Positions 35,837 through 43,814 of a stretch of 64,000 nt of DNA are shown piece by piece. This DNA is from Chryseobacterium sp. ERMR1:04 (GTDB lineage: Bacteria > Bacteroidota > Bacteroidia > Flavobacteriales > Weeksellaceae), in contig NZ_LIRF01000005.1 in the NCBI RefSeq assembly GCF_001297705.1, positions 558,001 to 622,000 on the forward strand. Reading direction: 5' to 3'. The position numbers and the translations under genes were made by a program. The notes under the pieces were generated by a model. The model saw nothing but the letters and a program-made list of their open reading frames with translations, was not told where the DNA came from and searched no databases. How positions within the stretch are numbered: the first letter of the stretch is position 1; each line of letters starts with the position of its first letter.

Positions 35837-38800
35837 ATGAAATTTTTCACATGCTTTCGGCATGCACTTATGCGTGCCCGAAGTCACCCTACAAAACCAC
35901 TTCTGGTTATGAAGCTAAGCGCAATCCTCATACTGATCTCTTATTTTCAAGTAACGGCAAGCGTTTATGCTCAAAAGATATCATTGGCAGTTACACAGCA
36001 ACCTATAGCAAAGGTATTTGGCCAGATACAGAAGCAGAGCGGATACATCTTTTTTTATGATGAAAACATGATTAAGGATGCCAATGCTGTAACCTTAAAT
36101 GTAAAACAAAAAAACCTAACTGAAACATTGGATTTGCTTTTTGAAGGGCAACCTTTTACCTACGAAATGGTTAAGAAAACCATTGTTGTAAAAGCAAAAG
36201 CTTTTGTAAAACCCAGAGCGAGTGCTAGCCCCAGACAGCAAAAGATTACTGGGCTTGTAACCGATGAAAAGGGTGATCCTCTGGTGGGAGCAACCGTCTC
36301 TGTTAAGGATACCAATCTAAGTGTAATTACAAATATAGAAGGAAGATTTACTATTAACAATGGTCCAGAGAATGCAATAGTAGTTATATCTTATATTGGA
36401 TATCAAACAATAGAAGTAAAAGCCGATAGCAATAGTAAGATAAACATAAAGTTACAATTAGTAAGCTCAAACCTGAATGATGTTTCGATTGTCTCAACGG
36501 GTTATCAAACAATTCCCAGAGAAAGATCTACGGGTTCATTTGTTCAGGTTGACAATAAATTGCTTAACAGAAGAGTTTCTACTGACATTATAAGCCGTTT
36601 AGAAAATGTTGTGCCTGGCCTTTCCTTTAAAGTAAATAAAACTACAGGAAAATCTACCAATATGAATATCCGTGGACGCAGTACCATATTTGCCAATGAT
36701 CAGCCGCTTATTGTGGTCGATAATTTTCCTTATGATGGGGATATTGCAAATATTAACCCAAACGATATTGAGAGTATCAGTGTTCTTAAAGACGCGGCAG
36801 CGGCCTCAATTTGGGGAGCGAGGGCTGGAAACGGAGTAATTGTACTAACCACGAAAAAAGGTATTAAAAACGCCCCCCTTTCAGTGAATCTTAACAGCAA
36901 TATAACCATTGGTGAAAAACCTGATTTATATTATAGCAGACGCTCGATGAGCTCTTCAGATTTTATTGATGTTGAACAGAAATTATTTGACTTAAATTTT
37001 TATAATTCCGATCAGACAAATGCTAATAAACCTGTTATTTCTCCCGTTGTCGAAATTCTAATAAAAAGGAAAAATGGAACCTTATCTGAAACAGATGCGA
37101 ATAATCAAATTAACGCATTAAGAAAATTTGATGTCAGAGATGATTATAGTAAATACTTATACCGAAATAGTTTTAATCAGCAATATGCACTGAATATGAA
37201 CGGAGGATCGAAAGATATCAGTTATTATTTTTCTGGTGGTTTTGACAAGAATCTTTCTAATGCAGTAAATAATGATTTTAACAGAATTTCCTTAAATGCA
37301 CAAAGTACCATTACCCCTTTTAAAAATCTGGATGTACTTGTCGGCATTAGCTATGTTATGAACAGAACCCAAAACAATAATAGTGGGTTCAATTCCATAG
37401 CGCCTAGTTCTACCAAAAATAATATATATCCCTATGCACAGTTAGCGAGTGCTGATGGAGCCCCACTAGCTATTGTGAAAGATTATAGAAGTACTTTTAC
37501 GGATAATCCGGGAGCTGGCATGCTTGACTGGAAATACCGCCCTTTAGATGAATTGAATTTAGCTAACAACGTAAGTAAACTTACAAATACGCGCATAAAC
37601 CTTGGCGCTAAATATACATTTATCCCTCAACTAAGTGCCGAGGTAAAATATCAGTACGAAAAACAGTTTGTTACCGGCCGAAATCTCTATGACCAGCAGA
37701 CCTATATGGTTAGAGATTTAATAAATAAATTTTATGATCCTACATCTACAATTAAATATCCTGTGCCTGTTGGGGGCATTTTAGATCAATCTCTTTCCGA
37801 TCTAAATTCATATTCATTCCGTTCACAGGTAAATTACAATCAAAACTGGAATCAAAAGCATCAGTTAAATGCTATTGCAGGTGTTGAAGTGCGAGAGGTC
37901 AAAATTGATGGAAGTACAAACAGGCAATATGGCTATGATGATGTTTTGGGGACAAGTAGCAGAGTAAATTATGTTGACCTTTTTCCTGCATATTATAATA
38001 CTTCAACGCGGTTATCTATTCCAGTAGGCAGTGGGGTTTCAGGTTCATTAGATCGTTTCTTCTCCTACTACGCAAACGCGGCTTATACTTTTAATAACAA
38101 GTATACTTTTAGTGCAAGCGGCAGAAAAGATGCATCAAATTTATTAGGTGTTAAAACAAATCAAAAAGGTGTACCTCTATACTCTGTGGGCGGCTCATGG
38201 ATTGCAAGCAAGGAAAACTTTTACAATCTTAAGTGGCTTCCTTATTTAAAACTGAGAGCAACGTTTGGTTATAATGGAAACGTTGATAAATCTACTTCGG
38301 CCTATGTTACCGCATTGTATGCTAACAGTACGCGAACAAATCTTCAAACTGCTCAAATTACAAATCCTCCAAATCCAAGTTTAATATGGGAAAGGACAAG
38401 GGTTGTTAATCTGGGGTTAGATTTTGCCACAGCGAATCAACGTATATCAGGCACTATAGAATATTTTAGTAAAGCAGGACTTGATTTAATAGGGAACGGG
38501 CTCGTTGCACCATCGAACGGTATCTCAACATTTAGATCAAATTTGGCAAGCACCAAAGGACATGGTACTGATATCACCGTTAATACCCAGAATTTAAAGG
38601 GACAATTTCAATGGAATACTGTTGTGCTTTTCTCATATGCATTAGATAAGGTTACTAAATACGAAACAAAAGATGTCCCCTCCAATTATATCCTTTCTGG
38701 TGATATTGATCCAACACCATTTGAAGGCAGACCGTTATTTTCTATTTATAGTTATAAATGGGCCGGGTTAGATCCTGCTACTGGCGATCCGCAAGGCTAT

Positions 38801-39367
38801 CTTAATGGAACAGTGAGTAAAAATTATGCTTCCATATTAACAACTATGAAACCAGAAGATCTTGTTTACAACGGACCATCAACTGCTCCTTACTTTGGTT
38901 CGATTCGCAATTCATTTTCTTATAAAGGATTTGAATGTAGTTTTAATGTTAGTTACAAATTTGGATATTATTTCCGAAAGTCATCAGTTGATTATGGAAG
39001 TCTTTTTAATGCGTGGTCAGGGAATGTAGATTATATAAACAGGTGGAAACAGACCGGAGATGAACAATTTACACAGGTGCCATCATTCCCTACGTTGCCA
39101 AATAATGTTAATCGAGACGCCATGTACAAGGGCTCTGAAATCCTTGTAGAATCTGGTTCCCATATCAGGCTTCAGGATGTTGGCCTTTCTTATTCTTTTA
39201 ATAAAAATAGCGATAGTAAACTGCCTTTTAAAAAACTTGAGATTTACAGTTACATAAATAATCTTGGGCTATTATGGACAAAGAGTAATCAGGGGATAGA
39301 TCCCGATGCAGGTGTTTATCTCCCATTCGGAAAAACCTTTTCAATAGGAGTAAAATGCACTTTTTAG
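35837..39367 (+). CDS. SusC/RagA TonB-dependent transporter with STN domain, module B
   Basis: 1176 residues. A long N-terminal signal segment (membrane stretch about 25-45, ending SVYAQ), STN domain about 50-115, carboxypeptidase-regulatory-like domain about 132-215 (KITGLVTDEKGDPLVGATVS), then plug with VVPGLSFKVNKTTGKSTNMN and SISVLKDAAAASIWGARAGNG, and a barrel ending KTFSIGVKCTF. STN marks it as a signal-transducing transporter paired with the FecR upstream. The SusD gene follows after 33 bases. Confidence 0.94.
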   Translation: MKFFTCFRHALMRARSHPTKPLLVMKLSAILILISYFQVTASVYAQKISLAVTQQPIAKVFGQIQKQSGYIFFYDENMIKDANAVTLNVKQKNLTETLDLLFEGQPFTYEMVKKTIVVKAKAFVKPRASASPRQQKITGLVTDEKGDPLVGATVSVKDTNLSVITNIEGRFTINNGPENAIVVISYIGYQTIEVKADSNSKINIKLQLVSSNLNDVSIVSTGYQTIPRERSTGSFVQVDNKLLNRRVSTDIISRLENVVPGLSFKVNKTTGKSTNMNIRGRSTIFANDQPLIVVDNFPYDGDIANINPNDIESISVLKDAAAASIWGARAGNGVIVLTTKKGIKNAPLSVNLNSNITIGEKPDLYYSRRSMSSSDFIDVEQKLFDLNFYNSDQTNANKPVISPVVEILIKRKNGTLSETDANNQINALRKFDVRDDYSKYLYRNSFNQQYALNMNGGSKDISYYFSGGFDKNLSNAVNNDFNRISLNAQSTITPFKNLDVLVGISYVMNRTQNNNSGFNSIAPSSTKNNIYPYAQLASADGAPLAIVKDYRSTFTDNPGAGMLDWKYRPLDELNLANNVSKLTNTRINLGAKYTFIPQLSAEVKYQYEKQFVTGRNLYDQQTYMVRDLINKFYDPTSTIKYPVPVGGILDQSLSDLNSYSFRSQVNYNQNWNQKHQLNAIAGVEVREVKIDGSTNRQYGYDDVLGTSSRVNYVDLFPAYYNTSTRLSIPVGSGVSGSLDRFFSYYANAAYTFNNKYTFSASGRKDASNLLGVKTNQKGVPLYSVGGSWIASKENFYNLKWLPYLKLRATFGYNGNVDKSTSAYVTALYANSTRTNLQTAQITNPPNPSLIWERTRVVNLGLDFATANQRISGTIEYFSKAGLDLIGNGLVAPSNGISTFRSNLASTKGHGTDITVNTQNLKGQFQWNTVVLFSYALDKVTKYETKDVPSNYILSGDIDPTPFEGRPLFSIYSYKWAGLDPATGDPQGYLNGTVSKNYASILTTMKPEDLVYNGPSTAPYFGSIRNSFSYKGFECSFNVSYKFGYYFRKSSVDYGSLFNAWSGNVDYINRWKQTGDEQFTQVPSFPTLPNNVNRDAMYKGSEILVESGSHIRLQDVGLSYSFNKNSDSKLPFKKLEIYSYINNLGLLWTKSNQGIDPDAGVYLPFGKTFSIGVKCTF

Positions 39368-39400
39368 TTCTTTATTTAATTATTAATAAAAAATATTATC

Positions 39401-40795
39401 ATGAACTATAAACCTTTAATTTATATATTAATTTTTTCACTTTTTTCTTCTTGTACAAAAGAGTGGCTTGATGAGAAACCAAGTAAAAGTTTAGTGGTAC
39501 CAGAAACCATTACTAATTTTCAAGCATTGCTAGATAATGAAGTAAAGATGAATGGTTTTAGTAGTGGGGGAATACCTGCTTTGGGTGAACTCTCAAGTGA
39601 CGATTATGAAATGCTAGACAATACTTATACGACTGTAGCATCAGCAATTGAACGGAATTGCTATACTTTTAAAAGCGATGTATACGAAGGGACTACCGGA
39701 GTTGGAGACTGGAATGCCCCATACGAACAGATTTTTTATGCTAATGTCGCACTAGAAGGACTTGAAAAGATAAATCCGTCATCAGGTGATCTGTCTGCTT
39801 ACAATAATGTAAAGGGGAGCGCGTACTTTTTTAGGGCACACGCCTTTTTTCAATTGGCGCAGTACTTTTGCAAGCCTTATAATGCTCAGACTGCGGGCTC
39901 TGATCTAGGTATTATACTTAAAACAAAATCGGATATTGGAGCTACATCAAGATCAACTGTTGGGGAAACTTACAGCCAGATTATCAGTGATTTATTAGAA
40001 GCAGAAAAATTACTGCAGAATGTTCCATCAATACCAACCCGTCCTTCAAGATCGGCAGTATTAGCATTATTATCACGAGTATATTTAGTGATGGGCGATT
40101 ATCAAAATTCTTTAAAGAACGCTAATGTTTACCTTACATTTAAAAATAAGATTCTTGATTTTAATTCTATTAGTACCACAGCTACAATTCCATTTCCAGC
40201 TTTTAATGAAGAGGTTGCTTTTACATCAAATCTGTATAGTTATATAGTAATTCTCTTCAGTCAAAGTAACAGGCTCGTAACCACGAGCCTGTACGATCAA
40301 TATGATGCTAATGATTTAAGAAAGACAGCATATTTTCGGTTAACTAATGGTCGGTACGCATTTAAAGGGTCATATAATGCTACTTATGGAGGGAATTTCG
40401 CTGGACTTGCGACTGATGAGGTGATACTTAACAAGGCTGAATGTTTAGCACGGAATGGAAACATCAACGGAGCAATGAAAGATCTTAACGATTTATTAGT
40501 AAAAAGGTACAAAACTAATCCTCTTACTAATTCTACCACTTATGTAGATCAGACGGCAACAGACGAAACGGATGCGCTAAAAAAAATATTAAAAGAGCGC
40601 AGAAAAGAATTAATATTTCGGGGTATCAGATGGATGGACTTAAGAAGACTAAACACAGATTTCCGTTTTGCTACATCGTTGATTCATACCGTAAATGGTC
40701 AAGTTTATATCTTATCGCCAAATGATCCGCGCTACATTTTTCCAATACCAGAGCGGGAAATGCAGTTGAATCCTGTTCCACAAAATATTAGATAG
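39401..40795 (+). CDS. RagB/SusD-family outer-membrane lipoprotein, module B
   Basis: 464 residues with lipobox FSSC (Cys at about residue 18) and the SusD start KEWLDEKPSKSLVVPETI. Helical TPR-like repeats follow (GSAYFFRAHAFFQLAQYFCK, ALLSRVYLVMGDYQNSLKNA) and the C-terminal motif ILKERRKELIFRGIRWMDLR RL. It forms the surface-exposed lid for the SusC encoded just before it. The TlpA-like gene starts 4 bases after its stop, so the thiol oxidoreductase is part of the same uptake unit. Confidence 0.93.
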   Translation: MNYKPLIYILIFSLFSSCTKEWLDEKPSKSLVVPETITNFQALLDNEVKMNGFSSGGIPALGELSSDDYEMLDNTYTTVASAIERNCYTFKSDVYEGTTGVGDWNAPYEQIFYANVALEGLEKINPSSGDLSAYNNVKGSAYFFRAHAFFQLAQYFCKPYNAQTAGSDLGIILKTKSDIGATSRSTVGETYSQIISDLLEAEKLLQNVPSIPTRPSRSAVLALLSRVYLVMGDYQNSLKNANVYLTFKNKILDFNSISTTATIPFPAFNEEVAFTSNLYSYIVILFSQSNRLVTTSLYDQYDANDLRKTAYFRLTNGRYAFKGSYNATYGGNFAGLATDEVILNKAECLARNGNINGAMKDLNDLLVKRYKTNPLTNSTTYVDQTATDETDALKKILKERRKELIFRGIRWMDLRRLNTDFRFATSLIHTVNGQVYILSPNDPRYIFPIPEREMQLNPVPQNIR

Positions 40796-40799
40796 AATC

Positions 40800-42401
40800 A
40801 TGAAGATTAAAATAAAAAAAATAATTGCTGTAATTGGGTTAGTATCATGTTTTAATTCATTATATACTCCTTTAAATGCACAATCTCACAGTCCAAATAA
40901 GTCCGTTGTTATATACGGACAAATAATGCCTGCGAAGGCTGGTGAGAAATTGGAAATAGATACTATCACCGTAACTTTTTGGCAAACTTATAATCGTAAT
41001 GGGGGTAAGTTTCCAGAACCACAAGTAATAAAAACAGTTACCCGAATCGGTGGTTTCTTTGCGGCTTTGGGACAGACGATTTTTAATGTTAGTGTTCCCA
41101 ACGTGAGTGATATTGGGTATTTGAGGGTTTCGACTAACAATGATGTTCTTCTCTATGATTACTTGGTAGAACCTGGTGATAGTGTCAAGATTTTGTTCGA
41201 TCAACGATTTAGGCGCACAGTTTTTGCTGGGCCTTCAGCAAAAAAGTTTCAATGTTTTAATGATCTGGAAGAAGCTAATGCGATTGAGAAATTTGAAAAT
41301 AAGCCGATAGTGTTCACTAAAAAAATATCTGACGTATTGAGAACAGATAGTTTAATAGAGGCTTATAAAATAAATAGTCTAAAGCAATTTGGCAATATGT
41401 TTCAGATTACTCTCATATATAGTGCGGAATATGTTAAGAAACTACGTTCAGATCTTGACAAAAAACCAACTCAGCTAAACGGATGGGATATAATTGAACA
41501 TTATAAATACCATATAACGAACAAAGCATATTCCACATTGCAGTCAAATATTGTGGGTAATCATCTGTCAGTAAAATATTCAGAATTTGACAGACTTTAT
41601 CAAAGTGCGTCAAAGGACAATAAAAAACAACTGCTAGATAGCCTTAATCAAATTTATTATGATGTGATAGAGCCTACTCCACAGCTTTTTACAGACAGTA
41701 TAATTGTCTCCTCATCTTCATATCCATATGCATTATTAACAAAAGCGTATATTGGTTCGCGAATTCTTAATAAGCCTATCTACGAACTGCTTAAGAATAA
41801 GTATACAGGAATACTTAGAGAAAGATTAGTTTTAGCATATTTTTCAGAAAAGCTAGGTAAAATTGATAATGCTTCAGAGCTTATGGCAGATGCCCTTAAA
41901 TATTTTAAAACAGATGTGTTTCGGAAGTCGTTAACTAAATTGTATAATTCTACAACGGTAGGGGCAAGAGCTTACGACTTTTCTCTAAAAGATGTCAGTG
42001 GGAAAGTCGTTAAACTAAGTGATTTTAAAGGTAAGGTGGTATTCATTGATTTTTGGTTTACAGGCTGCTTGTCATGCAGTGCGTTTTACACCAAACAATT
42101 ATACAAAATGGAGCAATATTACAAAGGTAATCCCAATTTTGTTTTTCTTTCTATTAGCTCTGATAAAGATCTTAATGGATGGAAAAAAAGTATTAACGGT
42201 GGTTTATATACTTCAAAACATACGCTAAATTTATATACAAATGGCGAGGGTTTTACCCATCCCATTCTTAATGAATATGGTGTATTTACCTATCCTGCAC
42301 AGGTGCTTATTGATCGTAAAGGAAAAATAGAGCAACGTGCAAATTTAAGTGTCCCCTTCGAACAATTAATCCAAATTATTGATTTCTCCCTGGCTAAATA
42401 A
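40800..42401 (+). CDS. TlpA-family thiol-disulfide oxidoreductase, module B
   Basis: 533 residues with a signal peptide (ending near LNAQ, residue 29). Residues 30-390 form a DUF4369-like and helical region. The C-terminal 140 residues are a thioredoxin fold: SLKDVSGKVVKLSDFKGKVV, FWFTGCLSC with Cys423 and Cys426, cis-Pro in FTYPAQVLIDRKG. The CLSC active site is unusual beside the common CxPC. It acts in the periplasm, probably reducing or shuffling disulfides in material brought in by the SusCD pair, as the S9 peptidase takes that place in module A. Confidence 0.9.
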   Translation: MKIKIKKIIAVIGLVSCFNSLYTPLNAQSHSPNKSVVIYGQIMPAKAGEKLEIDTITVTFWQTYNRNGGKFPEPQVIKTVTRIGGFFAALGQTIFNVSVPNVSDIGYLRVSTNNDVLLYDYLVEPGDSVKILFDQRFRRTVFAGPSAKKFQCFNDLEEANAIEKFENKPIVFTKKISDVLRTDSLIEAYKINSLKQFGNMFQITLIYSAEYVKKLRSDLDKKPTQLNGWDIIEHYKYHITNKAYSTLQSNIVGNHLSVKYSEFDRLYQSASKDNKKQLLDSLNQIYYDVIEPTPQLFTDSIIVSSSSYPYALLTKAYIGSRILNKPIYELLKNKYTGILRERLVLAYFSEKLGKIDNASELMADALKYFKTDVFRKSLTKLYNSTTVGARAYDFSLKDVSGKVVKLSDFKGKVVFIDFWFTGCLSCSAFYTKQLYKMEQYYKGNPNFVFLSISSDKDLNGWKKSINGGLYTSKHTLNLYTNGEGFTHPILNEYGVFTYPAQVLIDRKGKIEQRANLSVPFEQLIQIIDFSLAK

Positions 42402-42439
42402 ATAAAGGCAGGCTCACTAGAAAGGAGTCTGCCTTTATT
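42401..42439. terminator. Terminator between TlpA and the convergent DUF6520 gene
   Basis: A 15-bp stem AATAAAGGCAGGCTC/GAGTCTGCCTTTATT with one G-T pair and a 9-base loop. Both flanks are A/T-rich, so it can stop transcription from either side. Confidence 0.85.
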
Positions 42440-42452
42440 GCCTGTTTTTAAA

Positions 42453-42698
42453 CTAATTTGGTACAAAATTCCCGTAATCAAGAACTTGTTCAATTCCTTG
42501 AGCTGGGTCATCGTTTTTCATAAGAACTTTGCAAGGTGGCGTAGGCTCGCCAATACATTCATCGTTGTCATCTGCTACAACCCAGCCACTTGGTGTATTT
42601 CCATACACAGGTCTGTCATCATGCTTATTTACATTGGTAAAAGCACTTCCTACAGCAAAAAGTACTGCTGTAGCTAGTAATAATTTAAAATTTTTCAT
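42453..42698 (-). CDS. Small secreted DUF6520-family protein, module B
   Basis: 81 residues: signal peptide (MKNFKLLLATAVLFAVGSAF), then a mature acidic part with VYGNTPSGWV and two cysteines (NDECIGE, PPCKVL). Overall layout matches DUF6520. The upstream MauE gene is on the same strand, as in module A. The mature sequence differs strongly from the module A peptide, including two cysteines against four, which fits rapidly diversifying exported peptides. Function unknown. Confidence 0.82.
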   Translation of the reverse strand: MKNFKLLLATAVLFAVGSAFTNVNKHDDRPVYGNTPSGWVVADDNDECIGEPTPPCKVLMKNDDPAQGIEQVLDYGNFVPN

Positions 42699-42722
42699 GG
42701 TGAAAATATTTTGGTGTTTTTC

Positions 42723-42751
42723 GCCTACTCTTTGTAAAGGTTTTCGGCTTC
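42723..42751 (-). promoter_or_regulatory. Second copy of the element upstream of DUF6520 genes
   Basis: Minus-strand GAAGCCGAAAACC followed by TTTACAAAGAGTAGGC, ending 24 bases before the DUF6520 start at 42698. It matches 12165-12195 with two one-base gaps. Confidence 0.5.
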
Positions 42752-42796
42752 TCCTTTTATTTCTGGCCCGAAATATTCATGGTTATCGTTATTTAG

Positions 42797-43237
42797 TTAT
42801 TGTGTGTAGGTAAATTGATGTAATGCATTGCGGTTGCTAAACCTTAGTGCTACACATGTAATTACTACAAAAAATAGATTAAAAATTAAATGCTGCGGCC
42901 ATGTGAGATGTTTTATTACCCCTCCGCAACTGCAAGGCACATATTCAAACACATGTAGCAGAACAAGAGCAGTATAAATGGTAAACAAGCTCATCAGTAC
43001 GAGTGATGCAAGTAAGCCAATTGTTCTGGTCCTCTCAAACAGGAGTGTTGATACAATCGCAATTTCAGTAATTGGTATAAGCCACCTCAAAGTAGGTGTA
43101 AAACTATTTGGAAAGGGTTGGTTGTTTAGGTCATATGTAAAACCCTTAAAATCCATAAACTTGCTTAAGCCAGTGTACAGGAATAGAATGACGAGTAACA
43201 GTACCACAATTTCAATGACGAGTTTTTTGTTTCGCAT
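42797..43237 (-). CDS. MauE/DoxX-type redox membrane protein, module B
   Basis: 146 residues, four membrane helices, with EYVPCSCGG (Cys102, Cys104) and TWPQHLIFN, matching the N-terminal domain of the module A protein almost motif for motif. The soluble domain of the module A protein is absent. After its TAA stop the same frame stays open for 23 more codons, reading EYFGPEIKGEAENLYKE before TAG 42727-42725, similar in position to the module A ending TVYKE. Probably supports disulfide formation in the adjacent DUF6520 peptide. Confidence 0.85.
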   Translation of the reverse strand: MRNKKLVIEIVVLLLVILFLYTGLSKFMDFKGFTYDLNNQPFPNSFTPTLRWLIPITEIAIVSTLLFERTRTIGLLASLVLMSLFTIYTALVLLHVFEYVPCSCGGVIKHLTWPQHLIFNLFFVVITCVALRFSNRNALHQFTYTQ

Positions 43238-43314
43238 GGTTTTGTTTTTTTTTAATTACCTCATTATCGATTCGTTAAATCTTTCCAAGCGTTCGCTTTC
43301 AAGAAATAACACAA

Positions 43315-43560
43315 CTACTTTGTGATTTTCCACTGGCCACCATCCTTAGGCGGGGGATCAGTTTCTTTTGTACCATCAAGACTTGATTGTTGTGTTAGCA
43401 CAATTGTATTGATGCTATCAGAATCTTTGTTTGTTTCCTTCATTGATGATTGCCTGCTTTGGATTTGTATGTCCGCAACTTGGTCTTCATCCTGTTCTCT
43501 ACAGGAGTGTAGAGAAATAATTCCTGCAATTGTTAAAAGTAAAAGGATAATCTTTTTCAT
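43315..43560 (-). CDS. Small lipoprotein of module B
   Basis: 81 residues with a signal peptide and lipobox LHSC (Cys20). The mature part is Ser/Gln/Asp-rich, apparently unstructured, and ends in DPPPKDGGQWKITK. A GGQW-type ending is a feature I associate with small proteins found near these DUF6520/MauE loci, but I cannot name a family. It is first in the minus-strand group lipoprotein/MauE/DUF6520 and faces the TPR-AraC regulator gene across a palindrome. Confidence 0.7.
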   Translation of the reverse strand: MKKIILLLLTIAGIISLHSCREQDEDQVADIQIQSRQSSMKETNKDSDSINTIVLTQQSSLDGTKETDPPPKDGGQWKITK

Positions 43561-43662
43561 GAGTTGTTCGTTTTGAAAATTATCCCGGCCGGATTTTAGT
43601 AGAATTCTTGAATCGAAGGTATATGATATTTCATGCTGGAAAAAGTGGTTGTTGCCCCAAAG

Positions 43663-43688
43663 GATACATTAGTACGTACTAATGTATC
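43663..43688. promoter_or_regulatory. Perfect 26-bp palindrome in a divergent promoter region
   Basis: GATACATTAGTAC followed directly by its complement. It lies midway in the 254-base gap between the lipoprotein gene (minus) and the TPR-AraC gene (plus), about 100 bases from the first start and 126 from the second. A dimeric regulator site shared by both is likely. Confidence 0.7.
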
Positions 43689-43790
43689 TTCTAGTACAAC
43701 TTTAATGTATTGGAATTCAATGTTTTGTGAAATGTTTTGCTCTGGTTTTGAGATTACCCTAAGAGCGGACTGTAATTGGCTTAAATTTCA

Positions 43791-43798
43791 TAATTTTG
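43791..43798 (+). promoter_or_regulatory. -7 promoter element of the TPR-AraC gene
   Basis: TAATTTTG matches the Bacteroidota consensus TAnnTTTG and lies 16 bases before ATG 43815. No good -33 TTG at the usual spacing was found, so the promoter may need an activator. Confidence 0.4.
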
Positions 43799-43814
43799 AT
43801 GTAGAAACTTTGCC

